A stretch of 64,000 nt of DNA. It comes from Psilocybe azurescens (taxonomy: Eukaryota > Basidiomycota > Agaricomycetes > Agaricales > Agrocybaceae). Both the position numbers and the translations under genes were made by a program. The DNA lies in the NCBI GenBank assembly GCA_023853785.1, contig JAJIRX010000867.1:62001-126000 (forward strand). Reading direction: 5' to 3'. The notes beneath the pieces were generated by a model, which ran no database searches, was not told where the DNA came from, and was given only the letters and a program-made list of their open reading frames with translations. Positions 11,957 through 24,227 of the stretch are shown here, piece by piece; positions within the stretch are counted from its first letter, which is position 1, and every line of letters begins with the position of its first letter.

Positions 11957-14533
11957 ATGCGAATCTCTCCTCTCGTGTACCTCGCAGTACCCGCCGCCTC
12001 CCAGCAAATATGGGATATCGTACGTCTTCTTCTCCCTTTTTCTGTCGTTGATCGGTTCCCGTTTTGACGTAAAGATCCACAGTGGCAAACGACTTGGGAT
12101 AGAGGGAAGCTCTTCACGTCCCTTGCGCCCTCCTCTCCAATAAACTTTGTCACCCCTGGTCCCATTGGCAGTGCTGATATTGTTATTAACGACGGAACAA
12201 CGTTTCAGTCAATTGCTGGCTTCGGCGGATCACTCAGTATGACTTTGCCCTTACATTTGCATTTCTGATTGCTGATGGCGCTCCTTGGCAGCGGATTCTT
12301 CGGCATTGGTTCTCAGCAACTTGAAGGTAGCGCTGAAGCTACAAACCATCTTGTCTGCTCTCTATCTCACTGTCTATTTATGTTAGGCCAGAAACTCGGG
12401 AAATTACTGGAATCTGTTGACAGAGATGTTCGGAGCGACAGATGGTGCTAACGTCGCCGGACTGAATTACATTCGCGTTCCTATCGGAGCGTCTGACTTC
12501 TCAGCGAATTGTAAGGCTGTCTTATGATCTTCTCGTTCTTCATATATCTTACGTTGAGCAGTGTACAGCCTGGACGATACAAGCGGTGACACATCTTTCT
12601 CAAAGTTCAACATCAACAAGATACCGTCATACGTATTCTCGATATTGAAAGACATTCAATCGACCAATAATTTGATTAAGGTTCACCTTGTTCCTTGGTC
12701 TCCTGTAAGCCCTGTACTTTCACAATATTTTTTCCTCTTGCTGATGTGTCATATAGCCTGGATGGATGAAGGACAGCGGTACAATGAATGGAGGATCTCT
12801 TCAATCGCAATACGTGGGCTCATGTACGTGCTAAACAATGTCGATCCCAGTAAGTACGCACTCATATCTCATGTATGTCACCTTAGATGCTACGTATCTA
12901 CTTAAGGCTGTACAAGGGTTTCAAAGTCAAGGATTTCCAGTGTACGCCATATCCATTCAGGTAAATCTGTTCACAGTTTAAAGGAAGACAGGATCGTGTC
13001 TCATTCATGAGTCCTAGAACGAGCCCCAGAACAGTAACCCGACCTATCCAACCTGCACCATGTCTGCTGACGTCGAGGGCCAAATTGGAACGGCGTTAAG
13101 AACGCTTCTTAATGGAAATTCACTGTCGAGCGTCAAAATCGTTGGATACGAGGTAGATTGTACACAGATAACCCTCATATATATACAGATCTGACAACAG
13201 GACGTATTGATCATATAGCATAATTGGGACAATGCTGGATCTTATCCCGTTCAACTTGTGGGTTACTCCTTTTTGTTCGTGATGATCCAATCGCCCACGT
13301 TATTAATAAGCTTGATATAGATGAACTCGTACGGTAACGCATTTGCTGGGGCCGCTTTTCATTGCTATGCGGGATCTGTTGGAAACCAGGACCAATTCCA
13401 CAACGCCTTCCCTTCAAAGGTAAATTGATTGCTTTGCTTATTGAAGCCTGAGTGGAATACACTTAATATCTTATGCGTAGGAAATATACTTCACGGAATG
13501 CTCAGGCACCTTCGGATCCGACTGGTGGAGTGACATAAAGGTTAGTTCAAGTCTCATAGTCGTGCGTTTTGCTTAGTTGACTTATCTTTATTCGCCATAT
13601 AGTGGTACATAGATAACCTGTATGTTATACTCAAGCTGCAACCAGCTCATTCGCTCACGCTTTTATCGGCTTAGATGGGTTGGAAGTCTAGAACATAATT
13701 CTCGATCAGTGAGCAAAGATTCTGCATGATCTACTCCTTTCGAATCTGACTATCAATCGCCTCCTACAGGGACTTATGTGGAACATCGCCCTTGACGGAG
13801 GCGGTAATCCTAAACTACCAGGAACAAACAGCTGCGGTGGTCCCGGATGCCGACCTCTCGTTACCGTTAACAGCGATGGAAGCTTCTCGTTTAACCAAGA
13901 ATGTATGTATATGCGATCGTGGATTAGGATCCCCGGCATTGACTAACGAATATTCGAACACTCTTCTAATCTGCTCAATCGCAGTTTACTCAATGGCACA
14001 GGCATCGAAGGCGATCATACCAAAGGACGTCGGGGGCCCGTTCGGTCAACGAATCGGGGTCAGCGTCGGTGGATCCCTGAGTTGGGCGCTCAGAGTAGGT
14101 GCCTACGTCACAGGCCGAGCGTCCTCAAGCGACTGGCTGAGATATTCTATTGTCGTCCTGAACTGTACGTTTGATCAGCTACTCGTGTCCCAGCATACTT
14201 CACGTGTTGACTGGCATCGGCCATTTTACTCTCTTAGGGGACGACAGCGCTTCTACGACCTGGAATCCTCAACCAGTGAAAACTACTATCGAATTTAGGG
14301 GAATGCAGGTTAGAACTCTGTTAGCATCTCTTTAGACCTTTCTTCTTGCTTAATCAGATCAAATCCAATAGGCGACGTATACCTTCCCTGTTGGAGTAAC
14401 GACCCTGTGGTGGTTCGCCCCTGCGACATCTAGCGCGGCCGGCTCTTTCAGAGAGGATGTAAACAACTCGACAAGGGTGATTACTGTTCGAACTCACTCC
14501 AATACCAATACGACGACGGTCAAACTTCCATAA
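11957..14533 (+). CDS. GH30 glycoside hydrolase, endo-beta-1,6-glucanase-like
   Basis: Secreted retaining glycosidase of family GH30, in fungi mostly endo-beta-1,6-glucanases acting on fungal wall glucan. Seventeen exons, all in phase: 11957-12019, 12083-12236, 12292-12326, 12387-12510, 12562-12704, 12757-12823, 12887-12960, 13018-13152, 13219-13257, 13321-13419, 13481-13540, 13603-13619, 13675-13708, 13770-13902, 13985-14164, 14238-14308, 14372-14533; 529 residues with no stop or frame break. The start MRISPLVYLAVPAAS reads as a signal peptide followed by QQIWDIWQTTWDRG. Family landmarks: GFGGSLTDSSA, YIRVPIGASDFSA, VHLVPWSPPGWMKDS, ISIQNEPQ (acid/base Glu, exon 8), YFTECSGTFGSDWW (nucleophile Glu, exon 11), GLMWNIALDG, RIGVSVGGSLSW and a beta-sandwich end TTLWWFAP. 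A 17-bp exon (13603-13619) is supported by phase on both sides. Intact and probably functional. Confidence 0.93.
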
Positions 14534-14869
14534 CTGCGTGGCATGTTGAGTATCATGCATACAAAGTAGTCAACTCCAACTACAATAGATTTATGCAGGA
14601 GCATAAATTGATCCGGCTCTTTGATACCTATATGATGCAATGATCAATCCTACTATACTATATATACTATGCAGAAGACATATCGACAGTAAAACTAGGG
14701 ATGCCCAAGTATCACGTTGACACCGCAAGACGAAGTACAATGTTCTCTGCTCAATTGGCGTGTATTCCCTCTCTTTCCTGGTGCACATGGTCTCTTCCCC
14801 GGGCCCGGACGTCCGTGAGGTATCGAATAATCGAAACGAAGGTCTATTGCCCCCTCCGAGGCATGTTAT

Positions 14870-16369
14870 TCAGAGAAAACTACGGTCATTGTGAGCAGCT
14901 GAGGTCCCCGGCAGCATGGCTAATGACGCGCGTTGAAATTTGAAGGTGGTCATCGAAGGAAATAAAACAGCCAAGTCCTCCGAAACACTCTGACAAAGAC
15001 GTAGAGCAGGCCTATTAGCTATCACCGTCTCCACGTGGGCGAAGGACTGTAGGAACGAGATCATGAATGGTAACTGCACCGTGCTGGGCTTGGTGACATC
15101 GAGGGTAAGTTCCAGAGTTTTCACGCTGGGATACCGACAGGCGGTGAATATGTCGAATACGAGGGATGGATTGTAATGATCTATCGAGACCCTGAAACGG
15201 CGGTTTCTCTGTGTTGGAATTGAATAGGTCGGACACTTGAGCTTGGGAACGTCGCTTTCGAGAGCGTACACTCCGTTCCACTGTCTTAGCGTGAGGGTAG
15301 AGATTAAGTGGTTGTCGAAGAAAGCTTTGAAGTAGCGGATGAGAACGTCTTTCGCTAGCTTGTCGTCCGCCGTATTTGAGGTGCTAATTCCGTGATGCAT
15401 GCGCTGTGTACAGAAAAGGTCTAGTACGCATGCCGGAGATGGTATCAGTCTCTGTAAGATGGCCGTGCATATTTTCAACTCCACATCCATAAACACGATC
15501 TCCTGAAGACACGGCCGCTGGATGACATTGAGATCATCGTGAATTCCTTCCAGTGTGTTGTCTTTGTACATTTTCCCGACAGTTAGAGATTCGAGTACAG
15601 GCATGTGCGAGATGACCTCAAGTATCTCGGAGACACTGATCGGCAGCTTCGATGATGGAAAGATGCCGAAGCAACGAATATGGCTAAACCAACTAATCCG
15701 AGTATCGAACAGCAACTGTTCGACGTAGAACTCGCGCAAAGAAGGTGCATCGTTGGCAAATATAGAACCGTGGGGTAGAATCGAGGTCGAAGACAGTGTT
15801 CGTGGGTGGAATCGAAGTTTAAGTGACTGGAGAAATGGAGACGGACGGGTCAAGAAATTCCATGTTTCTGGCTTGAAGACGTGAGGGTGGTACACGTCCA
15901 CGTCAATGATGCGCACCCGACTCCAATGGTTTACGATGAGATGGTGGAAGAAGTCCCTTGATGTACGGTGGTAGCCCCGAGCGGTCCCTTTTATATGAAG
16001 ATAGGCGTTTCCTGTTCGTCGAATGACTTCCTCTCTCCAGTGGTCGGCTTCTTGGTCTAGTTCCTGAAGATCGATGGCTCTCGCCCAAATCGACGGAGAT
16101 GACAGAATGGTCTGGCGCCATAGATGGCAGACCTGGGAGCAATATCGTGCTGTTGTCATGGCTCTGTGCACCCCCATACCCTCCACCTGACTCTCTCCCA
16201 AATCGCATCCTTCGTCAATATCTGTGTTCATCCGGAATATCAAGTAAAGAAGATCAGCATTGAGCTTGAATATGGGAGCGCGCGATGGCTCGTTAACCTG
16301 CGTTTCCGTTGATGCATGCCTAGATCTCTGGAAGCTCCTGCAAACGATAGCTAATGTGGTATAGAGCAT
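14870..16369 (-). CDS. F-box protein with LRR-like C-terminal region
   Basis: Single-exon frame of 499 residues starting at ATG 16369 and ending TGA at 14870-14872. An F-box lies at about residues 30-100: a LNADLLYLIF helix, then the AxxCSQVCHLWRQ and SSPSIWARAI elements typical of Agaricomycete F-box proteins, interrupted by an acidic insertion (MNTDIDEGCDLGESQ). The rest is leucine-rich without sharp repeat borders, the usual substrate-recognition half of these proteins, which are expected to bind Skp1 in SCF ubiquitin ligases. Such genes form large, fast-evolving families in mushrooms, so no orthologue is assigned. It is convergent with the GH30 gene (about 340 bp between stops) and divergent from the PX gene. 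Confidence 0.75.
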   Translation of the reverse strand: MLYTTLAIVCRSFQRSRHASTETQVNEPSRAPIFKLNADLLYLIFRMNTDIDEGCDLGESQVEGMGVHRAMTTARYCSQVCHLWRQTILSSPSIWARAIDLQELDQEADHWREEVIRRTGNAYLHIKGTARGYHRTSRDFFHHLIVNHWSRVRIIDVDVYHPHVFKPETWNFLTRPSPFLQSLKLRFHPRTLSSTSILPHGSIFANDAPSLREFYVEQLLFDTRISWFSHIRCFGIFPSSKLPISVSEILEVISHMPVLESLTVGKMYKDNTLEGIHDDLNVIQRPCLQEIVFMDVELKICTAILQRLIPSPACVLDLFCTQRMHHGISTSNTADDKLAKDVLIRYFKAFFDNHLISTLTLRQWNGVYALESDVPKLKCPTYSIPTQRNRRFRVSIDHYNPSLVFDIFTACRYPSVKTLELTLDVTKPSTVQLPFMISFLQSFAHVETVIANRPALRLCQSVSEDLAVLFPSMTTFKFQRASLAMLPGTSAAHNDRSFL

Positions 16370-16890
16370 CTGTCCAGAATTGCGGTGAGATGGGTGTCGG
16401 GAGTATAGGTCAATGAGAGGGGAAACTCATCTAGAACTGGAATCACACACCAATTCTGGAATCTTTTCACGGAAGGCAGATTGTGTGGATATACATAGTT
16501 GGACATGATGCAATAGGTGCAATACCCGAACAAGTTCGGGAGTCGGTATACTTTTTACTTGTTAATTTGACGGTCAGACTCGGACATCGTTTCCCCATGG
16601 ACCTTCATTAATCATTAACGGCATCAAGCCGGTACAGTTGATGCCGACAAAAGGGGTGACTTTTCGATGATTTGTCATACTATCTGTCTATTTTCCGCTG
16701 GGCGTGTGGACTAGCTCTGACTTGCATTTCTTGAACTGGTTCTGTCGATGAGGACACCGATTGAACCATTTCGTACAGTGTCATGCCCACTTGAACCCAT
16801 AAATTTGAGCGTTTTCTCAATCAGGGGCATCGCTTTCATCATTACATTCTCAGAAGCCTTCTAGTTGAACGGACCCGGGAAACGCTATTC

Positions 16891-17963
16891 ATGGAACGAA
16901 GCTATCACCAAACCATCGCGGAAGGTGCACAAGATGGCCCGCTCACGGATGGGGCGATGAAAAACTCCTCGAAGCTTTTGACTCGTTCACCGAGTTCAAC
17001 TGTCTCAGTCTCAGCCACGGTAGCCACTGGGTCGGCACCCACTTCTTCTCCGAAATCGACGAAAAATCAAGTCTTCGAGGCTCTATCTCATCGACCGGGA
17101 CAAGCGTCAGGTGCTGATGTGTACGATGCAGTTACAAACTCCACGCCAGCACCCACTCAGAGTACTAGCGGCCACCCATTTGCTCATACAACTGCCAAGT
17201 TGGTGCTCATCCCTTCAGTTTCGACCGTGGATGGCATCAACGTAGATGAAGAAGCTAGGCTATACGACGAACTAAGCAGAAACTACGAAGATGTGACCGA
17301 CGACGTGAGTGATGAACCTTTGGTAAATATATAGATCCTAATCTAATTAAATTCTTCAGTTTACGCGATCCAATACCCCTGTACGAAACCAGGCTAGACC
17401 TGTAAAGCCATCTTCATCCAATCGCCCTCGACCACGTTCTCTCCCTCCTGAATCCATTTTCTCTGCCGACATCTTCCTCGCAGACAACACTGGCAGCACG
17501 CCGATCGGTGCCGCGCCCCTCTTTGCTCAGGACGTGCGCATAGCCGGCTGGTCGACCGTTGGAGACGGCGGTGGAAAGTTCGGATTCGGTTCGAGCAGCA
17601 GCAGTAACAAAAGCATCGGAGGCGGAGGTGCCTACGTTGTGTACGACTGTGTAATCACGACTCGGGAGGGAACGACGATGCATGTTCTGAAGCGATACAG
17701 TGCGTTTGAGGAGTTGAGGGCGAATCTGAAGCGGACTTTGCCTGTAAGAGGATCGCTTTTCAGCAATTCCTCTCGTTATTGATTTGTCCCAGATATCGTT
17801 GCTTCCCCTGCTTCCATCTCTTCCGCCAAAGTCTGCTCTGGGGCGTTTCCGCCCTGCTTTCCTTGACTCTCGAAGGAAATTACTCCAATTCTTTCTAGCA
17901 TCTGTGTTGCTTCATCCAGAGATCGGTGGACGTGATGTCGTAAGAAGGTGGGTGTTAGATTGA
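16891..17963 (+). CDS. PX-domain protein, Ypt35-like
   Basis: Three exons, 16891-17322, 17360-17743 and 17793-17963, give 328 residues; introns are 37 and 49 bp. The N-terminal half is Ser/Thr/Pro-rich and probably disordered, with an acidic stretch YEDVTDDVSDE. A PX domain starts at about residue 225 (GWSTVGDGG), has a Gly/Ser insertion, then YVVYDCVITTREG, the lipid-binding RYSAF, and ends LPPKSALGRFRPAFL...RRKLLQFFLASVLLHPE. PX domains bind phosphatidylinositol 3-phosphate on endosomes and vacuoles. The architecture, a disordered N-terminus with one C-terminal PX and the PPKS...RRKLLQFFL helices, resembles the yeast adapter Ypt35. The start ATG is the first in frame and follows a stop-rich leader. 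Confidence 0.85.
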
Positions 17964-18587
17964 ATTGGGCGTTACGGAAAGTATGTGGATTGCTACAGTT
18001 TCTTCTTGTATATCTATTTCAAAATGTATCGCCAGATTTTTTTCAGATAATCGATCTGATTCCCCGTTACTTCATTTGTCAGGCATCATAATCTAGAATT
18101 GCCATGATAATCTTTGCAGACACTGACAGCAAGATCAAATCAATTGATTGCGGTTCTTGTATTCACCATTTTGCGAAGTCCGTCGCGTCGTATGCCTCAA
18201 ACCTGATATCGTGCCTCCTACTGACTGAATGGCTTCTGAAAACTTGAAGCTTCGGATATAACAAACCGATCGTCGTCGACGAAGATAAATGTATGATGGT
18301 CAGGAATTTGCGACACATATGAGACTTTGCAACATTGTCAACCGCCGGCAGGCTTGATAGGACATCATCCGGGAAATCATGTGGCGTTGCAATTCCCCTC
18401 TTGGTCAGATAAGCAACCACCGCCTTCTGGCATACCTAGGCCTTCTACAGTCTTAATGAGCATTTATTTCAGGAGGTGATCACCAATGTAACTCGACTCC
18501 AGGATGTGATGATAGCTATGGTGAGTTGCTGCAATAAGTAGCACCCAGGTAAATAATGACCAAGCGAAACTCGAGTTTGCACACAGG
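17964..18587. other. Intergenic, nothing recognised
   Basis: 3' flank of the PX gene. Minus-strand open frames at 18163-18420 and 18464-18694 have no recognisable motif. Confidence 0.45.
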
Positions 18588-21144
18588 AAGATCGAAATAA
18601 CCTGTAATCGTTGTCTGCCGCCTGTTCCAGGCCGCCGTGCGCGCCGTATGCCTTTAAGTAAAAGGAACACTGAGATGCATCGAGATTGTTTCATCCGAAA
18701 ACTTGGGTCCTAGAGAATTTTTCTTCTTGGTGGCAGAGCTCCTGATAGACCTACGCTACATATAAAACATCGGCCATCATCCCATCAGAGTCTTAAGAAA
18801 ATATCTGGAGGACTAAGGTTGGGGTCCATATAAGCCAGTTGTTGTCCATTCGATTCTTATCAGTTGGGATTAAAAGGCATATAACCACTGACAGAATGCG
18901 CTTTCAGCTCCTGCATATCCCTCACTGAAGCATTGCTCTGAATACCTTGCCTAAATATTCGCTTTGAACATTCATTTCACTCAGCATTTAACGCATGATT
19001 GTCTCAAGCTGGGAGATTCCGAAGGATCTCCACGAGGCCTTTGTAGGCTTCTTGTTTGGTGCACTGTGAGAGATCCCTCTTTCTTTGTTAACCCTATTTT
19101 AGCCATTCTTGACGCTGCCGATGATTAAGGCTATGTGGGATGTCATTTTTGCAGACCTATCAGTACTTCCCTCAACTATAAGCGTGATTCATTGATACGC
19201 AAGCTCACGGTGGGTCGGAGAATGCTACGGACTACACTGTGCAATGTTCAATGGTGTTTAACTTCTTCATAGGTCTTAGCTGTCTTGTGAGTATCCTCTT
19301 ATTTGAGCTGCGAAAAGGACATCTTTGATTAACTGTTCGTTGTCGGATCTGAATTTCAGCCTTCTTCAGTGCATTCATGTAGGATGCTCGGCGCGCCTTA
19401 TGTACTTCTTTCTCACAAACACCGGATTCTCTAATCTTACGGCAGACTGGTGAGTCATAACCTTCTTCATCACTCTTGCTGGCCAATTTTATTGTGGTGA
19501 TAGGACTTTGAAGGTTAGTGGCTCGAAGGATCCTCATGACATGCTGAATTGAAGTACTCGACGGTAGACTCTTATAGTATCCAAGGTGAATTATACGTTG
19601 AGTGGGTGGCTCTCAATAAATCTGATGTATGGGATCTGAACAGGTTGCACATATAATGGTCGTCCATACGTGAGTAGGCGAGTTCAATTTACATCCTAGA
19701 TTTTACCTGGTGGTCCGCACCAATGTAGATTCTACCTGCATCTTATATGGATGTGTAAGTCTGCTCTTCAGCTTATCTCAGTGAACAAAAGAGATAATTG
19801 GAGATAAATGCCCTCGGTTTGCTCTTCAACAGTGGCACCCAATGCTCCGATGTCGGGGAAGGTGGGGCGCTTTGTCAAGGTCAGTTTCTTCAAAGTAATG
19901 TTAAAGAAAGCGCCTGGGACGGTCGTGTTTGCTCAATTTCTTTTTCTAGTCATTGTCTGTAGGAACCTTCTTGTATATACTGGGTGGGTCTCATACAGTT
20001 TGTTCATACAAACTTATCATTTATGACGAGCTGGCAGCCCTCAGCGGCGGTGAGTACAGTCATCGTCCCATTGGGGCTCAAGGGGTCTTAATAATCTGGC
20101 TACAGTGTACCTAGGATTAATGTGCGTATTTTTGTAAGTCATCATAAATGGACACGAATTAAATGTAGTATTTGCAGGTTTCGAGTGAAGCATATATTCA
20201 TTTATAATGCGCCTCTATTAGTGAGCATACTCGATGATTCAATGTGGCTCAATTTCCATATTTAATAGTCGTCTTAGAGGCTCGTCTACGTCTTTTTAAT
20301 ATCGGCAGTTGTGATAGATTTCTCCATCGCATCATTCCTGTCTTTTATCCTCTTCAAGACTCTGTTTCGTCCAGGACATGAGAGGTGCGATAGTTATTGA
20401 ATTCAATTGAATGATAGATTTTAAAGGTGTTCTACATCTATAGACGTGTTAGAGATGCGAACTATGTTTCTTTATTTTTCTTAGGAACAGGGGTGGCCAC
20501 AGCGTGAGCGATACTATATCCTCGTTGCGTATTTGATTTGTTTCATTAACAAACATCAGCATTATAGCCGCGGCGATGATAGCTGTAGTGAGTCCTTCCG
20601 GAAATCAACCAGCACAATTATACCGCCCAAGGCTGAACAACTTTTGATACAGTTCATCTTTGATCCTATGTCAAAGCGATACATGGCCGTAGAATTTATA
20701 CTTCCGTGTGGTAAGCGCATAGTCATGGATGGTAATATCGCAGTTGAATTTAACGGAGCCATCTTCCCAACATTCTCCTGTTCAGTTTATGCCAACTCGA
20801 TTTTGGCCATGTACGTTAATGATTCCAGTCTCTTCGTTATATCGAACCTTAATCGCCTAGCTCAAAAACAGATTCAACGCCAAATCACGACTCAAGAAAC
20901 AGGTCGAAGCTTCAGCAGAGTTTCATTTGTCGAGATCGATAATATTCGGAGATGTCGGAAACAATGTAGATACCCCCAACGGATAACTGATAACAACGCC
21001 CCTGGATCATTAATCATTGGTTGAATGTAATTGACGACGTTTTAGTGACGTCGTTGCTCTCTATAAATATGTTGTCATCATTCCAATGCCGCAAAGAAGG
21101 GTCTTAGGCCTTAGAATGTACGGACAGGACGAAAATAAGAATAA
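18588..21144 (+). repeat. Segmental duplication, copy 1 (DUF6534-like locus)
   Basis: About 2.56 kb aligns by eye along its whole length with 25012-27606, including promoter, exons, introns and 3' flank, with many substitutions and small indels. The right end is the shared GGTCTTAGGCCTTA block and the AAAATAAGA tail. Confidence 0.8.
18995..21024 (+). pseudogene. DUF6534-like multi-pass membrane protein, decayed copy 1
   Basis: The ATG at 18995 opens IVSSWEIPKDLHEAF, the usual start of the Agaricomycete DUF6534 membrane family, followed by TYQYF, YKRDSLIRKLTVG, RLMYFFLTNTGFSNL and, near 20785-20820, VYANSILAM, the family's last conserved block before a charged tail. Exons are separated by short intron-like gaps. 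The frame is broken: one extra C at about 19162-19166 compared with copy 2 pushes YQYF out of phase, the first exon/intron join is not phase-consistent, and the middle contains stops. A TATA-like ATATAAAAC is at 18758-18766. I consider it a pseudogene. The function of the family is unknown. Confidence 0.6.
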
Positions 21145-21165
21145 TGTAAGCCTGGCGACTCACCA

Positions 21166-22198
21166 CACTTCGGGGTTTCATACTGACAATGTCGTTTTCA
21201 GTAATTTTTTTTGTAGAAGTCCAGATAAACAAAAACTCCCACTGAAGGTCAACTTTTTATTATTTAGATCCAATTCACTGTTGTTATACTCTATTTTTTT
21301 ATCATGTTCACTTAGTTACAGAAATTTGTCCCAGATTGAAGACATTTTGGTTAATCCCTAACTTGTAAAAATCAGATTTTTATTATTTGACTTTGCAATA
21401 AAGGACCTGACAATAATAGAAATTAACATGTCTTTTGGGCTGGATTAGTAATTTTGGATCATACCGGTATCCAAGGTTGTCCTAATTTCAATTGTAAGTT
21501 TAAAAATAAAGCTCCCTAGAGAATGAGTTGCTTTTTAAAAACTCAAGACAGTTGTAAGTAATTGCCCACTGATCACCCTCTCATTGCCTGCTCATTGCCC
21601 TTTGACAAAAACAGAGGGTACACAAATTGAAGGATAGTGTATTATGTAACAGATCTATGCAACAGAATTTGACTGAGGACATTAATCCTGGAAAATATAG
21701 TTAGTATTTATTGAAATTTCAATGTCTCATGTATGCATGAACTGGCAATAAGCACACAATGAGTGGGCAATGAGAGGGCAATCAGCAGGCAATCAGTAGG
21801 CTATTACTTACAACTGTCTTGAGTTTTTAAAAAGCAACTCATTGTCTAGGGAGCTTTATTTTTACACTTACAATTGAAATTAGGACAACCTTGGATACTG
21901 GTATGATCCAAAATTACTAATCCAGCCCAAAAGACATGTTAATTTTTATTATTGTCAGGTCCTTTATTGCAAAGTCAAATAATAAAAATCTGATTTTATA
22001 GGCAGGGGATTAATCAAAAATGTTTTCAATCTGGGACAAATTTCTGTAACTAAGTGAACATAACAAAAAATAGAGTATAGCAACAGTGAATAGGATCTAA
22101 ATAATAAAAATTGATGTTCAGTGGGAGTTTTTGTTTATCTGTACTTCTACAAAAACAATTACTGAAAATGACATTATCAGTATGAAACCTCTGCAGTG
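21166..22198. mobile_element. Fold-back, CACTA-like non-autonomous element with 3-bp target duplication
   Basis: Two arms of roughly 420-450 bp (21166-21600 and 21760-22198) are inverted copies of one another around a centre near 21680. Both termini begin CACT and share GGTTTCATACTGA, and the element is flanked by CCA on both sides (21163-21165 and 22199-22201). CACT ends with a 3-bp duplication fit the CACTA (En/Spm) superfamily. No transposase is encoded; open frames in the arms are shadows of each other. A matching unoccupied 36-bp site exists at 7236-7271, which supports these exact borders. Confidence 0.75.
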
Positions 22199-22239
22199 CC
22201 ACTTCATATACAGTCCAAGGTATGATTAAAGACATTTGC

Positions 22240-22300
22240 ATAGTGTTATAGTCAATTTAATTTCAATTTCAAAACATCCAGACAGTTTTTGAGTCACTGT
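22240..22300. repeat. Relic of a Tc1/pogo-type terminal repeat, first of two in the window
   Basis: On the minus strand this reads CAGTGACTCAAAAACTGTC followed by an AT-rich run, the look of a Tc1/pogo end. A diverged copy is at 43939-44001. Confidence 0.45.
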
Positions 22301-22812
22301 AGGTACTAGCCAAAGGCTCAAAAGGTGGGAGAGTATGGCTATAAGTTAGTGAAAAATGACTCCATTCATTTGCTACTCTGTTGGATTGCTGCAAATTTGC
22401 CCCTCATGCAGTTGACCACTTCCTTTTTGCCATATTAGGGGTTTTTATTTATTTGAAATTTCTGGATTATTGTGGAACAAGTAAACTAACCTAAACTAAC
22501 TACTAAGATGCACAGGTTGGGGACATACCCAGTCTGTCTGCAAAGTGTCTACCTGAGTACAGCTATAGAAATTGTACACTGGTGTCTTAGGTTGCTTGTG
22601 CAAAGCATGTTGTCACTGCTGGTCTGATACATTTCAAATTCTTGTATTTTTCTTGGCTACTACACAACAAAAAGTTGATACTGAGATATCTTACTAATGT
22701 AAACTGGGTTTGAGTCTACTCCAATCCCACATCACATTTGTGGAATTTTCCATTTCAAGTGGTAAGCCTGTTAACATTCAGGATGGTTGTCTGTACTCAA
22801 TGACTGCTCATT

Positions 22813-23040
22813 AGTTTACGCCAACTCAATTTTGGCCATGTACATCTAAACAAACTGAGCAACTCTGTGACTCAAAAATTAGATGCAACAACTCAAGAAA
22901 AAGTTGTAGCTTCAGCTGAATTTCACTTTTGAGGTCAATACTATTCAGGACCTGGAGGATAAGTCACTGTGGATGAATAAAATAGCCAGTAAGAATGTCC
23001 CAGTGTTTTAGCAAGACTGTTACTGTGACAAAAGGTAACT
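22813..23040 (+). pseudogene. Fragment of a third DUF6534-like copy (3' end only)
   Basis: 22813-22985 aligns with the end of both flanking copies (VYANSILAM block to the EIDNI block) but is shorter and has lost its CpG sites: AACTCGATT is AACTCAATT here and GGTCGAAGC is GTTGTAGC here. Similarity fades by about 23040. Confidence 0.6.
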
Positions 23041-23338
23041 TCAAGTGATTAAAAGTAACAAACAGGTTGTTTTGGCATACAGCTTTTTAGGGAGAGACTG
23101 GTTTAACAACTGTATTTGCTGGGGCTTTAAGCTACTAAAACATGTCTCTTATATACAATATCTAATAGTCTGTTGAATAGTAACATGTGTAAAGCCAAGA
23201 GGAGTAGTAGAATAGGGAAGGTGAATCAAATAGGGGTGTTGGCAAAGAGGGTGCAGTCAATACGATAAGATAAGATTATAGAAAGGTAACATGATGAGTA
23301 AACGAAGTACCGACCTGTCACAGTTACATAATCGGTTA

Positions 23339-24213
23339 GGGCCTGTTCGGCTGCACCATCTCGCGGATGGTAACTATACACGATCTCCATATTTAGTAAC
23401 TCGCGACTTGATTAGATAATATCTGTGACTTTGAGTGACATTAAAATCAATATCTACACACGCTGTTGCAATGCCTCTCTAGCCTTGTAGGGGTCTCATA
23501 TATCACCAAAGACTTGTGTTAAGCACTTTACTGTACAACTATGACCATGCATTCATGGGGTCTGGAGTGTGATCTATTTCTAACACCTCTTCATGTCTTC
23601 AAGCCCTAGCTGCCTTGACTTTATTTTGGCCCAGGTCAGATCCAGCACATCACTATCAACTCTCCATAGCATTGAACCCAAAATGTTCAAAAATGTTCTT
23701 GATGAATGAGAGGCTTTCAGAAATTGGGGGAAAAATAGTACAAGTTAAATTAGACACTTTTTGTATTTTTAATGATTTATTTGAATTTTAAACCTTTTTG
23801 ATTCGCCCTTTACCAACTCTTCAACCATCTCTGTGACTGTGACATATTTAAAAACCCTTCACTTCAAGGGGTCTGTCATTTGTGACCAAAAGAGATGGTT
23901 ATAATAAGTAGTTCAGTAGTATCTATTCTACAGAGTGTTACCTTCTCTGTGTCTCTCAATGCTGGCCAATGGTATTGGAAGGTTTTATCAGTCTTTGACC
24001 AGTGACTACACTCCCCAGAGAATTTGGATGGTATGGAGATGAAAAGATCCAGAAAAAAGCCAGAAATACAAGGTAACAAAGGACGAGACATGAAATCTGC
24101 ACATTTCATTCATGCGGTCACAAATTGTCACATTATCTAATCAAGTCGCGAGTTACTAAATATGGAGATCGTGTATAGTTACCATCCGCGAGATGGTGCA
24201 GCCGAACAGGCCC
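23339..24213. mobile_element. Harbinger/PIF-type MITE, 875 bp, 82-bp perfect TIRs
   Basis: Termini 23339-23420 and 24132-24213 are 82-bp inverted repeats identical by eye, starting GGGCCTGTTCGGCTGCACC. TTA is present on each side (23336-23338 and 24214-24216). GGGCCTGTT ends with a TTA duplication are the signature of Tourist-like PIF/Harbinger elements. The interior has no transposase. Confidence 0.85.
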
Positions 24214-24227
24214 TTAAGTATGCATTA

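Noticed and set aside
19232..19537. Similar minus-strand frames in both DUF6534 copies (also 25680-26102)
   Set aside because: Conserved only because the segments are duplicated; the plus strand carries the family motifs.
21166..22198. Helitron or virus-like origin for the fold-back element
   Set aside because: CACT termini, inverted arms and a 3-bp duplication fit a cut-and-paste CACTA-type element; no Rep/helicase or polymerase motif.
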